DNA of 64,000 bases. It comes from an uncultured Clostridia bacterium (GTDB lineage: Bacteria > Bacillota > Clostridia > TANB77 > CAG-508). A program made the translations under genes and the position numbers. Shown piece by piece: positions 52,585 to 59,349 of the stretch. Every line of letters begins with the position of its first letter. The stretch's first letter is position 1. The DNA lies in assembly GCA_934130085.1 (NCBI GenBank), contig CAKOXK010000006.1:1-64000 (forward strand). The letters are read 5' to 3'. The notes under the pieces are model-generated. The model had not been told where the DNA came from. It worked only from the letters and a program-made list of their open reading frames with translations, and did not search any database.

Positions 52585-54505
52585 TTATTCTGTATCTTCT
52601 TCGCAGAACTTTACTGGTTTAACACCTACTGAAATAGGAGTAGGCTCTTTTGTATAAATTACACTATCATTGCTTTCATCTGGTATATAATCAAATGCAG
52701 TATCAATTTCTTTCATTTGAAATTTATCTTCTTCACGAATATAAACAATTCCAAATTCATAAGTCTCCATTTTATTATCTGGATATAGTTTATAGTAATC
52801 TTCTAAAGAGAATACTCTAACAATAGCAGAGTTATCTTCAGCAAAGTTAAAATAAAACATTTGCTTATCAACATAGTAGGTTGCTTCAGTATAACCAACA
52901 TCATAATATTGTCTTAATCTCATAATTATTTCTCCAACTTCTTCCTCTGGCAAATAATTACTAAATCTAACACTACCAAGTACATTACCTAATATCATAG
53001 GTTTTGTAGTATCAATATAACCGTCATCATATAATTCTTGACAAGGTTTACAAATTGATTCTCTAAAGTTTATTTGTTTAACTACTACTTCTTTACCAAC
53101 TAAAGCAAGTTCTATATCATCTACATATTTCATTATTAAGTCTGCTTGTTCTTGTCTTGTATAATCTTTCCAAGTTTTATTTCTTTCTTGATATTCCTTA
53201 TCTAGTTTGATTTTGTTGATAAAGTCAATATCTCTTTTTAAAAGTATATCTTTTGGAGTAAATTTAAGTTCTTCAGTGCAATCAGTAGTTTCTAGTTTGT
53301 TTTGTAATTCACTTATTGCATTTTCAACTATTTTCTTTTCTTCTTTATATTCTTGTACTTCAAAAGCACCGTTAATGTAAGCCTTTTTTATTCTCTCTAG
53401 TTTTACTTTTTGCTCATTGATTTCCTTTTCTAGTTGTTCTTTAGGCTCATCAAATTTTTGCTTTATCATAGGCAAGAAGAATTGATTTACAACAGAGTCA
53501 TATTCTACTAACTCACTAATAAATTGATTGAAATAATCATTTATAACCTTTTCTTTAAATTCGATTTTGCAATCATTACAATAATAGTAAAAGTAAGCAT
53601 TACCATTTTTCTTCGTAGTTGCTTTTCCACCTAAGACTCTGCCACATTTAGGACATTTTAGTTTTTGCAAGTATAAATAAGTTAATGTTCTTTTATAACT
53701 TCTTGAATTTTTCTTTTTCTGTACTTGACAATCTGCCCACATTTCTTTTGAAATAATAGGTTCTACAACATCTTCATAGTGAGTAGGGTGTTTAGTTTTC
53801 TTACCATGAACAAAATCTCCTTTATATATTTCATTTTCTAAAATACCCATAATTGTTGAATCTCGCCAATTATCTTTTCCTAATACTTTTTCTTTATTGA
53901 ATAAGTTGCTGATTTTTTGGTAAGAGTAACCATTATAATATAAGTCAAATATTCTAACTACAATATCTTTAGTAGAATAATCTATTACTAATTTTTTATC
54001 TTCTCTTTTATAGCCTAATGGTGCGATGTGAGGAATATGTCCATTTTTTATTGCACCTGCTAAACCTATTTTAGTTCTTTCGCTAGTTCTTTCAATTTCA
54101 TTTTGGCTTACACTCATTAAAAGTCTTGAAATCATTTTGCCATTTGCACTTGTTGTATTTATTTCATCATTTACACAATCGAGGTAGGCATCATTCTCAT
54201 CTAAGAATGTCATTAGATTTTCCCAGTCATAAATACTTCTTGTTATTCTATCTAGTTTTAGAGCAACAATAGTATTTATTTTTTTAGCTTTAATATCATT
54301 TTTTAATCTTTCAAACTCTGGTCTATGATTACCAGTTTTAGCACTTATTCCAGCATCTTGATAATAGTCTATTATTTCATAGCCCTTAAATTTGCAAAAG
54401 GACTCTAATCTTTCTTTTTGCTCTGGCAAACTAAATCCGTTCTCTAGCTTGATCTTCTGTTGAAACTCTTAAATATAATCCACATTTTTTCTTTTCTTCA
54501 TTCAA
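52585..54505 (-). CDS. Large serine recombinase (TnpX-like), split by a +1 shift at C-GGA
   Basis: A resolvase-type catalytic domain (YLRVSTEDQ with the nucleophilic Ser; ALKLDRITRS), a Recombinase domain, a zinc ribbon (CPKCGRVLGG ... YYCNDC) and a long coiled coil (about 335-400). TTG at 54505 with GGAGG at 8 nt starts NEEKKKCGLYLRVSTEDQARE. Zero-frame reading then meets GAA-CGG-ATT-TAG. Skipping the C at 54439 gives E-G-F-S-L-P-E-Q, the family sequence, and a 639-residue protein. The catalytic Ser lies before the break, so the frame must be restored for activity. A leader-peptide attenuator precedes the gene. Confidence 0.88.
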
Positions 54506-54523
54506 TTTTCAAACCTCCAATCT

Positions 54524-54574
54524 AACAAAAAAGAGACATCAAAGTACACACGAGTACTACTGACATCTCTTAAA
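54524..54574 (-). promoter_or_regulatory. Terminator/attenuator in front of the recombinase
   Basis: AAGAGATGTCAGTAGTAC (54571-54554) can fold with GTACTTTGATGTCTCTT (54547-54531), with a few internal mismatches, and is followed by TTTTTTG. It ends 8 bases before the GGAGG of the recombinase, so it could stop transcription before the gene. Confidence 0.75.
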
Positions 54575-54582
54575 TCCATTTA

Positions 54583-54636
54583 TCATAAACTAAAATATAA
54601 TAATGCAATATAATATAATTTTTTCAAAGTACTCAT
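54583..54636 (-). CDS. 17-residue leader peptide
   Basis: ATG at 54636 opens MSTLKKLYYIALLYFSL and stops at 54583, ten bases before the attenuator stem. It lies between a consensus promoter and a terminator in the leader of the recombinase gene. Control by ribosome position during its translation is inferred from this arrangement, as in antibiotic-inducible leader peptides. Confidence 0.5.
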   Translation of the reverse strand: MSTLKKLYYIALLYFSL

Positions 54637-54682
54637 AGTTATATAGCTCTTGACGGACAGCTATACATAATTTATTGTCTAT

Positions 54683-54710
54683 ATTATATCACGATTTAAA
54701 AAAATGTCAA
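54683..54710 (-). promoter_or_regulatory. Consensus promoter of the recombinase leader
   Basis: TTGACA (54710-54705) and TATAAT (54688-54683) on the minus strand are 16 bases apart. The transcript start is followed by the hairpin TATAGCT/AGCTATA (about 54639-54662). Confidence 0.85.
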
Positions 54711-54720
54711 ATATTTACAA

Positions 54721-55002
54721 TTATATATTTTTCAAATATTCTTCTAACTCTGATAATTTAATCTTTTTAGTTAAATTAGAGATATAAACATCATTAGAAT
54801 AATTGAAAACTAAAAAAGTAATATTTTTAATAATCACTCTATGTGGCTCAATATATGTAAGATTAGTTTTCTCTAATTTTCTAATACTACCATTGATAAA
54901 GGTAGGACTAACTTTAGAAAACTCACATATAAATTCAAGTCGTTGTTTTAGACATTCTTCAAATTCTAATTCTTGTTTAACTATCTTCATTTCAAACACC
55001 AT
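54721..55002 (-). CDS. Small hypothetical protein
   Basis: I do not recognise this 93-residue protein. It begins with a charged helix (IVKQELEFEECLKQRLEFI) and continues with short beta-rich stretches; there is no membrane segment. AAGGA lies 4-5 nt before the ATG at 55002; Met5 (54990) is also possible. It is between the mobile-element promoter and tRNA-Gly and may be its outermost gene or a host gene. Confidence 0.5.
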   Translation of the reverse strand: MVFEMKIVKQELEFEECLKQRLEFICEFSKVSPTFINGSIRKLEKTNLTYIEPHRVIIKNITFLVFNYSNDVYISNLTKKIKLSELEEYLKNI

Positions 55003-55034
55003 CCTTTCCTTATAGAATTAGGATGATTTTTTGC

Positions 55035-55069
55035 AAAAGAAAAAATCAACCATTTTACTGATTGATTTT
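55035..55069 (-). terminator. Intrinsic terminator after tRNA-Gly
   Basis: AAAATCAA (55042-55049) pairs with TTGATTTT (55062-55069), with further T residues on the minus strand. Confidence 0.7.
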
Positions 55070-55110
55070 CATATCTATCTGTTCTATAAAAGTTCGAACA
55101 GAAACGTCGT

Positions 55111-55185
55111 TGGAGTAGGTAGCGGGAATCGAACCCGCGCAATCAGGTCGGAAGCATGATATTCTAGCCACTAAATTATACCTAC
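55111..55185 (-). tRNA. tRNA-Gly (UCC) with G37: possible four-base anticodon UCCG
   Basis: A 75-nt cloverleaf with encoded CCA and discriminator U73. The acceptor stem is GTAGGTA/TACCTAC, the D-stem ATTT/GAAT and the T-stem GCGGG/CCCGC. The anticodon loop is CUUCCGA: UCC at 34-36 followed by G37 rather than the usual A37. The anticodon stem UCAUG/CCUGA has a U30-C40 mismatch. U73, C35 and C36 fit glycine identity, but pair 2-71 is U-A instead of C-G. UCCG is fully complementary to CGGA, the sequence at three of the four frame breaks here. There is no consensus promoter of its own; a hairpin separates it from the upstream transglycosylase gene. Confidence 0.9.
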
Positions 55186-55191
55186 ATATTA

Positions 55192-55215
55192 ATTGCAAGA
55201 TTACGGTCTTGCAAT
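55192..55215 (-). terminator. Hairpin between transglycosylase gene and tRNA-Gly
   Basis: ATTGCAAGA (55192-55200) is an exact complement of TCTTGCAAT (55207-55215). No U-run follows on the minus strand, so it may be a processing site for the tRNA rather than a full terminator. Confidence 0.55.
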
Positions 55216-55232
55216 ATTTACTTTTTTATCGC

Positions 55233-55952
55233 TTATTCAATATTATCTATAAATGATTGGTCTATTTCATCTGCCTCATCCTTAGTTATATATCCGTTTT
55301 CAACCATTGATGATATTACTTTTCTTTGTCTTGATTTGCATAAATCTTTGTTAACTGTTGGTGCATATACACTTGGTGCATTTGGAATTCCTGCAAGCAT
55401 TGTTGCTTCTGATAAAGTTAATTCTTCTGGTTTCTTTTTTAAGTAGCCCTCTGATGCCTCTCTTATTCCATAATATCCATTTCCAAAGTAAATTATATTC
55501 ACGTATAATTCAAGTATATTATCTTTTGAAAATTGCTTTTCTAAATCTATTGCTGTAAATATTTCTGCAATTTTCCTTATGACTGAATTGCCTTTATCCA
55601 TGTCCATGTAATACATATTTTTTGCTACTTGCTGTGTAATTGTGCTTCCCCCTTCTTGTATTGATTTATTTTCAATATTTGAAGCCAACGCTCTAGCAAT
55701 GCCAATATAATCAACTGGTCCATGAGAATAAAATCTCCTATCTTCTACTGCAACCACAGCATCAAGATAACACCTTGGTAAGTCGTCTTTTTTTACATAA
55801 GTAAAGTCATTGCGAATCTCGGTAACCTTTGTTGATAGTGATTCTTTCTTCAGCGTTTTTTTATAAAAAATATAGCTATACCCTGTGATTATTGCGCCAA
55901 ATATTACAACTATCAAAATAATTAAAATCATTAATTTTCTTATTATCTTCAT
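55233..55952 (-). CDS. Monofunctional peptidoglycan glycosyltransferase (GT51)
   Basis: A 239-residue membrane-anchored glycosyltransferase that polymerises lipid II. The N-terminal helix (about 5-28) is followed by GT51 motifs: AVVAVEDRRFYSHGPVD with the catalytic Glu, QEGGSTITQQVAKN, RKIAEIFTAIDLEKQFSK, EIL(E)LYVNIIYFGNGYYGI and EATMLAGIPNAP. There is no transpeptidase domain. Its ATG at 55952 lies only about 6 bases downstream of a -10 box, so the mRNA may be leaderless; no RBS is visible. Confidence 0.92.
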   Translation of the reverse strand: MKIIRKLMILIILIVVIFGAIITGYSYIFYKKTLKKESLSTKVTEIRNDFTYVKKDDLPRCYLDAVVAVEDRRFYSHGPVDYIGIARALASNIENKSIQEGGSTITQQVAKNMYYMDMDKGNSVIRKIAEIFTAIDLEKQFSKDNILELYVNIIYFGNGYYGIREASEGYLKKKPEELTLSEATMLAGIPNAPSVYAPTVNKDLCKSRQRKVISSMVENGYITKDEADEIDQSFIDNIE

Positions 55953-55955
55953 GAT

Positions 55956-55984
55956 GCTATTATCTAACATTTTTAGTACATTGT
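55956..55984 (-). promoter_or_regulatory. Promoter abutting the transglycosylase start
   Basis: TTGACA near 55984 and GATAAT 17 bases downstream on the minus strand place the transcript start at or next to the ATG. Confidence 0.6.
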
Positions 55985-56159
55985 CAACCAGTTAAAATGC
56001 ATTTATGAATATATTGAGAGGTTGATAAGTGAAAAAGTAAATGCACGTATCAACAAGGTGCATTGCAATAAGTCTTAATGTACAATATAATGCAATTTTG
56101 TTTATTAGTTATGCAAATTTTCTTTGAAATCTATATTAATTTTACACACAAAAAAAGCA

Positions 56160-56252
56160 AGGCTTTTAGGCAAATATATTGCTTAAAACTTGCTTTTTCT
56201 CGTACAAGTTGCATTTACTTTACAGAATTGCATTTAACTTTTTACTTGACGT
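56160..56252 (+). repeat. Dispersed extragenic repeat, copy 5 (full length)
   Basis: Nearly identical over 90 bases to 1609-1700. The 5' part folds as GCAAG ... TTTTAGGCAA / TTGCTTAAAA ... CTTGC followed by TTTTT. An inverted half-unit (AAGTAAATGCAC) also occurs in a hairpin at about 56020-56053. Confidence 0.82.
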
Positions 56253-56285
56253 TTTGTAACACTTATGAAACATTTCTTATTTAAA

Positions 56286-57215
56286 TTATCTAGGATCTAG
56301 GTCAGGATTATTACGTGATAAATATGAATCTACTAATTTAAACTCTTCTGACTTTTCATTATATATCTGTTCAAATTCATTTTTGCTAACATCTAAAGAC
56401 ATATAATATTTCTCTTGAAGATTGGGTTGCATACATTCTTCTAAAAGTTCATTTATATTTTTTCTAAATATCTTTACATTTTTTAATGATGCTTGACTTA
56501 CATTAAAATCTGGATGTGATGTATGTATAAATTTAAGCATTGACACATAATCCATTCTATACTCTAATTTATCCCAAAAATTATTTATGTTTGTTAGATT
56601 CGCAAATAAATACTTTAATTGCTTTCTTCCATAATTATTTTCACTTTTCAAAGCTAATAAAGTGTCCTCTGATACTCCTAGAGCTAAACATATCTTTTTT
56701 AAAAATATTATTTCTTCGTCATAATATTTTCTTGTATTCGCTGTGTATGCTTTTGACTCAGGTGAATTTTTACATAATTCCCAATAAATTTTACTAGCAA
56801 ATAGCTCTGCTGTAGCTTCTCCCATTGCAAGTCCCTTTTTTCCTCTTTTTATATTAACTTCATTATTTTGTTGATTGCTCCACTCCATTTGTGCAGTTAA
56901 ATCATCTTCATAATCCCAGTTTGTATGCCAAATTCCGTTTGAATCTTTCCAGCCATCAGCTAAATGTTTTAACTCGTGAAAAAACGTAATAATAGAATTT
57001 TTTCCTGCTACCATTCTAATTTTATTTTGTTCGATATCTGTGTTTGCGTGTGCCTTAATTCCGTTTGGTAAACAACCTGAATACATTTCCACTTTAATAC
57101 TTTTAAGTCTATCATTTATTGTTCCTTTATGCCTTAATGTATAATCTATAAATATTTGTTTTGCTTCTTCAATACTATATGATTTTCCTTTTATAGTTTC
57201 AATAAAATCATTCAT
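56286..57215 (-). CDS. HExxH-containing metallopeptidase-like protein
   Basis: I do not recognise the family. This 309-residue soluble protein has a zinc-peptidase type motif HELKHLADG (about residues 81-89) and a downstream MGEATAELFASKIYWEL helix whose Glu could be the third ligand, as in gluzincins. There is no signal peptide, so a cytosolic role is likely. AGGAG lies about 11 nt before the ATG. It stands alone next to a dispersed repeat. Function is inferred from the motif only. Confidence 0.6.
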   Translation of the reverse strand: MNDFIETIKGKSYSIEEAKQIFIDYTLRHKGTINDRLKSIKVEMYSGCLPNGIKAHANTDIEQNKIRMVAGKNSIITFFHELKHLADGWKDSNGIWHTNWDYEDDLTAQMEWSNQQNNEVNIKRGKKGLAMGEATAELFASKIYWELCKNSPESKAYTANTRKYYDEEIIFLKKICLALGVSEDTLLALKSENNYGRKQLKYLFANLTNINNFWDKLEYRMDYVSMLKFIHTSHPDFNVSQASLKNVKIFRKNINELLEECMQPNLQEKYYMSLDVSKNEFEQIYNEKSEEFKLVDSYLSRNNPDLDPR

Positions 57216-57261
57216 TTTTCATTTCTCCTAATTACAAATAATCATTTAATAGCATAATTTT

Positions 57262-57314
57262 AAAAAAGACCACCACCAATTAAAATATAACATATTGTAT
57301 ATCTTAATTAGTGG
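57262..57314 (-). terminator. Intrinsic terminator of the 57.3-kb gene
   Basis: CCACCAATTAA (57273-57283) pairs with TTAATTAGTGG (57304-57314); on the minus strand GGTCTTTTTT follows. Confidence 0.85.
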
Positions 57315-57324
57315 TAAATCAGTG

Positions 57325-57684
57325 CTATTTTTTGATATAAACTCGATAATCTCCGTGCCGATAAACAAGCTCAATGCCAAACTGGTTTAATAAATATGCA
57401 ACTTGAAAAGAGAAATCAACCTCAAGACCAAAAAGAATAAAACATTTTTCATCGTGAGTATATCTAAAATACTCATTACTCAAATCCTCAGTTACCTCAG
57501 CTATTGCTTCGGAATAATTACTACAAGATGCTATGTCGTCAATATCGGCTTGAATATCTTCTCCATGAATTACTTTATAAACTAATTCGTGTAATGCATC
57601 TACAAATGCCCGGTCAGCTGAATCATACAAGTCAAATCCAGCTTCAGTTGCTTTCATATCAAAAAATTTTTTATTATCTGTCAT
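57325..57684 (-). CDS. Stand-alone small hypothetical protein (atypical composition)
   Basis: I do not recognise this 119-residue acidic soluble protein (FDLYDSADRAFVDALHELVY near the start; YRHGDYRVYIKK at the end). AGGAGG lies 9 nt before the ATG. It has a perfect sigma-A promoter, a long leader of about 110 bases and its own terminator. Codon use is much less AT-biased than its neighbours and it contains two CGG Arg codons (57612-57610 and 57360-57358). It shares this layout with the genes at 24391 and 50075. Confidence 0.75.
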   Translation of the reverse strand: MTDNKKFFDMKATEAGFDLYDSADRAFVDALHELVYKVIHGEDIQADIDDIASCSNYSEAIAEVTEDLSNEYFRYTHDEKCFILFGLEVDFSFQVAYLLNQFGIELVYRHGDYRVYIKK

Positions 57685-57800
57685 ATCCTTTTCCTCCTAT
57701 TATAAGTCATTTGACTGTTGCTTTAAAATATATGTTAACATCTAATAATAGATGGAGCTGCATTAAATATATTTGAAATGGATTCCTCCATATATAACGT

Positions 57801-57829
57801 ATTATACCATATTGTATCAATCTTGTCAA
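57801..57829 (-). promoter_or_regulatory. Perfect sigma-A promoter of the 57.3-kb gene
   Basis: TTGACA (57829-57824) and TATAAT (57806-57801) on the minus strand are separated by 17 bases. Confidence 0.92.
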
Positions 57830-57856
57830 ATATTATTGTAACTTGTAAAAATATGA

Positions 57857-58055
57857 TATACTATTAATAAATAGATTGATATTTGTATCAATCGTTAGAG
57901 CAAAAAAAGTTGTAAATAACTACGACAACCTCTCCAAGGATTTATCGGTTAAACTAAAATTAATAGATACAGAAAACAATCAGAAATAAAATCTGGTTGC
58001 TTTTTTGTGAAATAAACTTCCGACTATGCTGGTAGTAAATTGTAGCATAGCCATC
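57857..58055 (+). ncRNA. Candidate small RNA or orphan operator with tandem terminators
   Basis: A -10 box TATACT (57857-57862) is followed by the palindrome ATTGATA-N4-TATCAAT (57875-57892) and GTTGTAAATAACTACGAC, about 50 bases shared with the antitoxin leader at 49.9 kb. No open frame follows. Two hairpins with U-runs come next: CAATCAGA/TCTGGTTG (57978-57999, then TTTTTT) and CTATGCT/AGCATAG (58024-58050, then a T-run). This fits a transcript of 120-180 nt or the remains of a second operon leader. Confidence 0.45.
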
Positions 58056-58131
58056 TTTTTTTGTGAATAATATTATTTTCTCTCAGATTTTTGCCTACAT
58101 GACAAGAATTTAATTGTAGCTATCTCATTTA

Positions 58132-58200
58132 AAATTTGCTTTTTGTTGGTTGTACAAGTTGCATTTACTTTTTAGAATTACATTTATCTTTTTATTTGCC
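58132..58200 (+). repeat. Dispersed extragenic repeat, copy 6
   Basis: It reads TTGTACAAGTTGCATTTACT, then TTTTAGAATTACATTTATCT, and ends in TTTTTATTTGCC. It has the same orientation as the other copies and is diverged in its second half. Confidence 0.72.
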
Positions 58201-58328
58201 ATTAGACTCATTTAGAGTAATTAAATAATCTTTCCATTTTTAGTTGATTTTTTCGCTATTCTATCATAAAATAGTGTATATATTTTTGGTCTTTATGACC
58301 TGCATTTTATAATTATTTTGAGGTTTAC

Positions 58329-59186
58329 ATGAAAGTTAAAATTAATGGTTTAAATGTTAATTATATAAAAGAAGTTTGTGCATTAGAAGATTCTAGTCAA
58401 AATAACAATTCAAGTTCAGCAGAAATCTCTAATGAACCTTCTGCTAAGCATTCTCCAGAGAATGTTGTTATTCTTGAAGGCTGGGGGACAAAAATTAGTA
58501 CTTATAATGTACTTATTAATTCTCTAAAGACTTATTCTAATGTTTATTGTTATGATATGCCTGGTTTTGGTGATACTGATGAGCCTAAGTCTAGTCTTAA
58601 TCTTGATGATTATGTTGATTTAGCAATTAAGTTTATTGCGTCTCAGAATTTGAAAGCTGTTTCTTTAATCGGTCATTCAAATGGCGCTAGGGTAATTTTT
58701 AAGATGATGTCTAAGAAAGATCTACCTTTCAAGGTTAATAAGATTATAATTATTGGTGGAGCTGGTTTAGTACATAAAAAGACTTTTTCACAAAATTTGA
58801 AAATTAAATATTTCAAGGCTGGTAAGAAGTTTCTTTCTCTTCATATTATTAAGGCTTTGTTCCCAAATGCACTTGATAATTTTAAGAACAAGTTTGGCTC
58901 TGCTGATTATAAGAGTGCAACCCCTGTCATGAGAGAAACTATGGTTAAGCTTATAAATGAAGATATTAGAGAGTATCTTCCTGGTATAAAGGCTCCAACT
59001 ATTCTTATTTATGGTGAGAATGATACCGCCACTCCCCCTGCTGATGGTGAATACATAAAAGAAAAAATCCCTGATGCTGGTTTTATTAAGGTTAAAGATG
59101 CTTCTCATTATGTATTTCTTGAATACCCTGCCTATGTTAATTTAATTATAAAAACATTTATTGATGGCTCTTCATCTGGTAAGTAA
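58329..59186 (+). CDS. Alpha/beta-hydrolase fold protein
   Basis: A 285-residue hydrolase of unknown substrate. The nucleophile elbow is GHSNGA (about residues 119-124), the acid is probably the Asp in GENDTATPP, and the His is in DASHYVFLEYP near the C-terminus. The oxyanion region VILEGWGTKIS replaces the usual HG motif. TTGAGG precedes the start. It lies directly upstream of murF and ddl on the same strand, and a role linked to the cell wall is possible only by position. Confidence 0.85.
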   Translation: MKVKINGLNVNYIKEVCALEDSSQNNNSSSAEISNEPSAKHSPENVVILEGWGTKISTYNVLINSLKTYSNVYCYDMPGFGDTDEPKSSLNLDDYVDLAIKFIASQNLKAVSLIGHSNGARVIFKMMSKKDLPFKVNKIIIIGGAGLVHKKTFSQNLKIKYFKAGKKFLSLHIIKALFPNALDNFKNKFGSADYKSATPVMRETMVKLINEDIREYLPGIKAPTILIYGENDTATPPADGEYIKEKIPDAGFIKVKDASHYVFLEYPAYVNLIIKTFIDGSSSGK

Positions 59187-59349
59187 TTGTAAATTAATTT
59201 ACTTTGATTAATAGCATTACTTATGTTTGTGTTGCACTTATACAACTAAATAAATTAGAACCTGCTTGTATCTAGACTAATGAATAAACTAAAACTATTT
59301 TGTTATAGTCAGAAGGTTTAAAATAATCATTCCATCAAGTGGATTAACA

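Larger units (their letters stand above)
50633..54720 (-). mobile_element. Tn4451-like mobilizable transposon (boundaries approximate)
   Basis: A large serine recombinase and a MobV-type relaxase with an oriT-like hairpin between them reproduce the TnpX/TnpZ core of the Tn4451/Tn4453 family. No antibiotic-resistance gene is visible. The ends could not be determined: serine recombinase elements leave only a short core duplication. The element may be inactive if the recombinase frameshift is real and not suppressed. Confidence 0.65.

Noticed and set aside
3355..54505. Reassignment of CGG to another amino acid
   Set aside because: A sense reassignment would keep the frame. At the four sites the frame changes, and only a +1 shift restores the proteins. 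Elsewhere CGG fits an ordinary codon.
50633..54720. Antibiotic resistance cargo in the mobilizable element
   Set aside because: Every open frame in the element was read; none resembles a resistance gene, although the recombinase leader looks like a resistance-gene attenuator.
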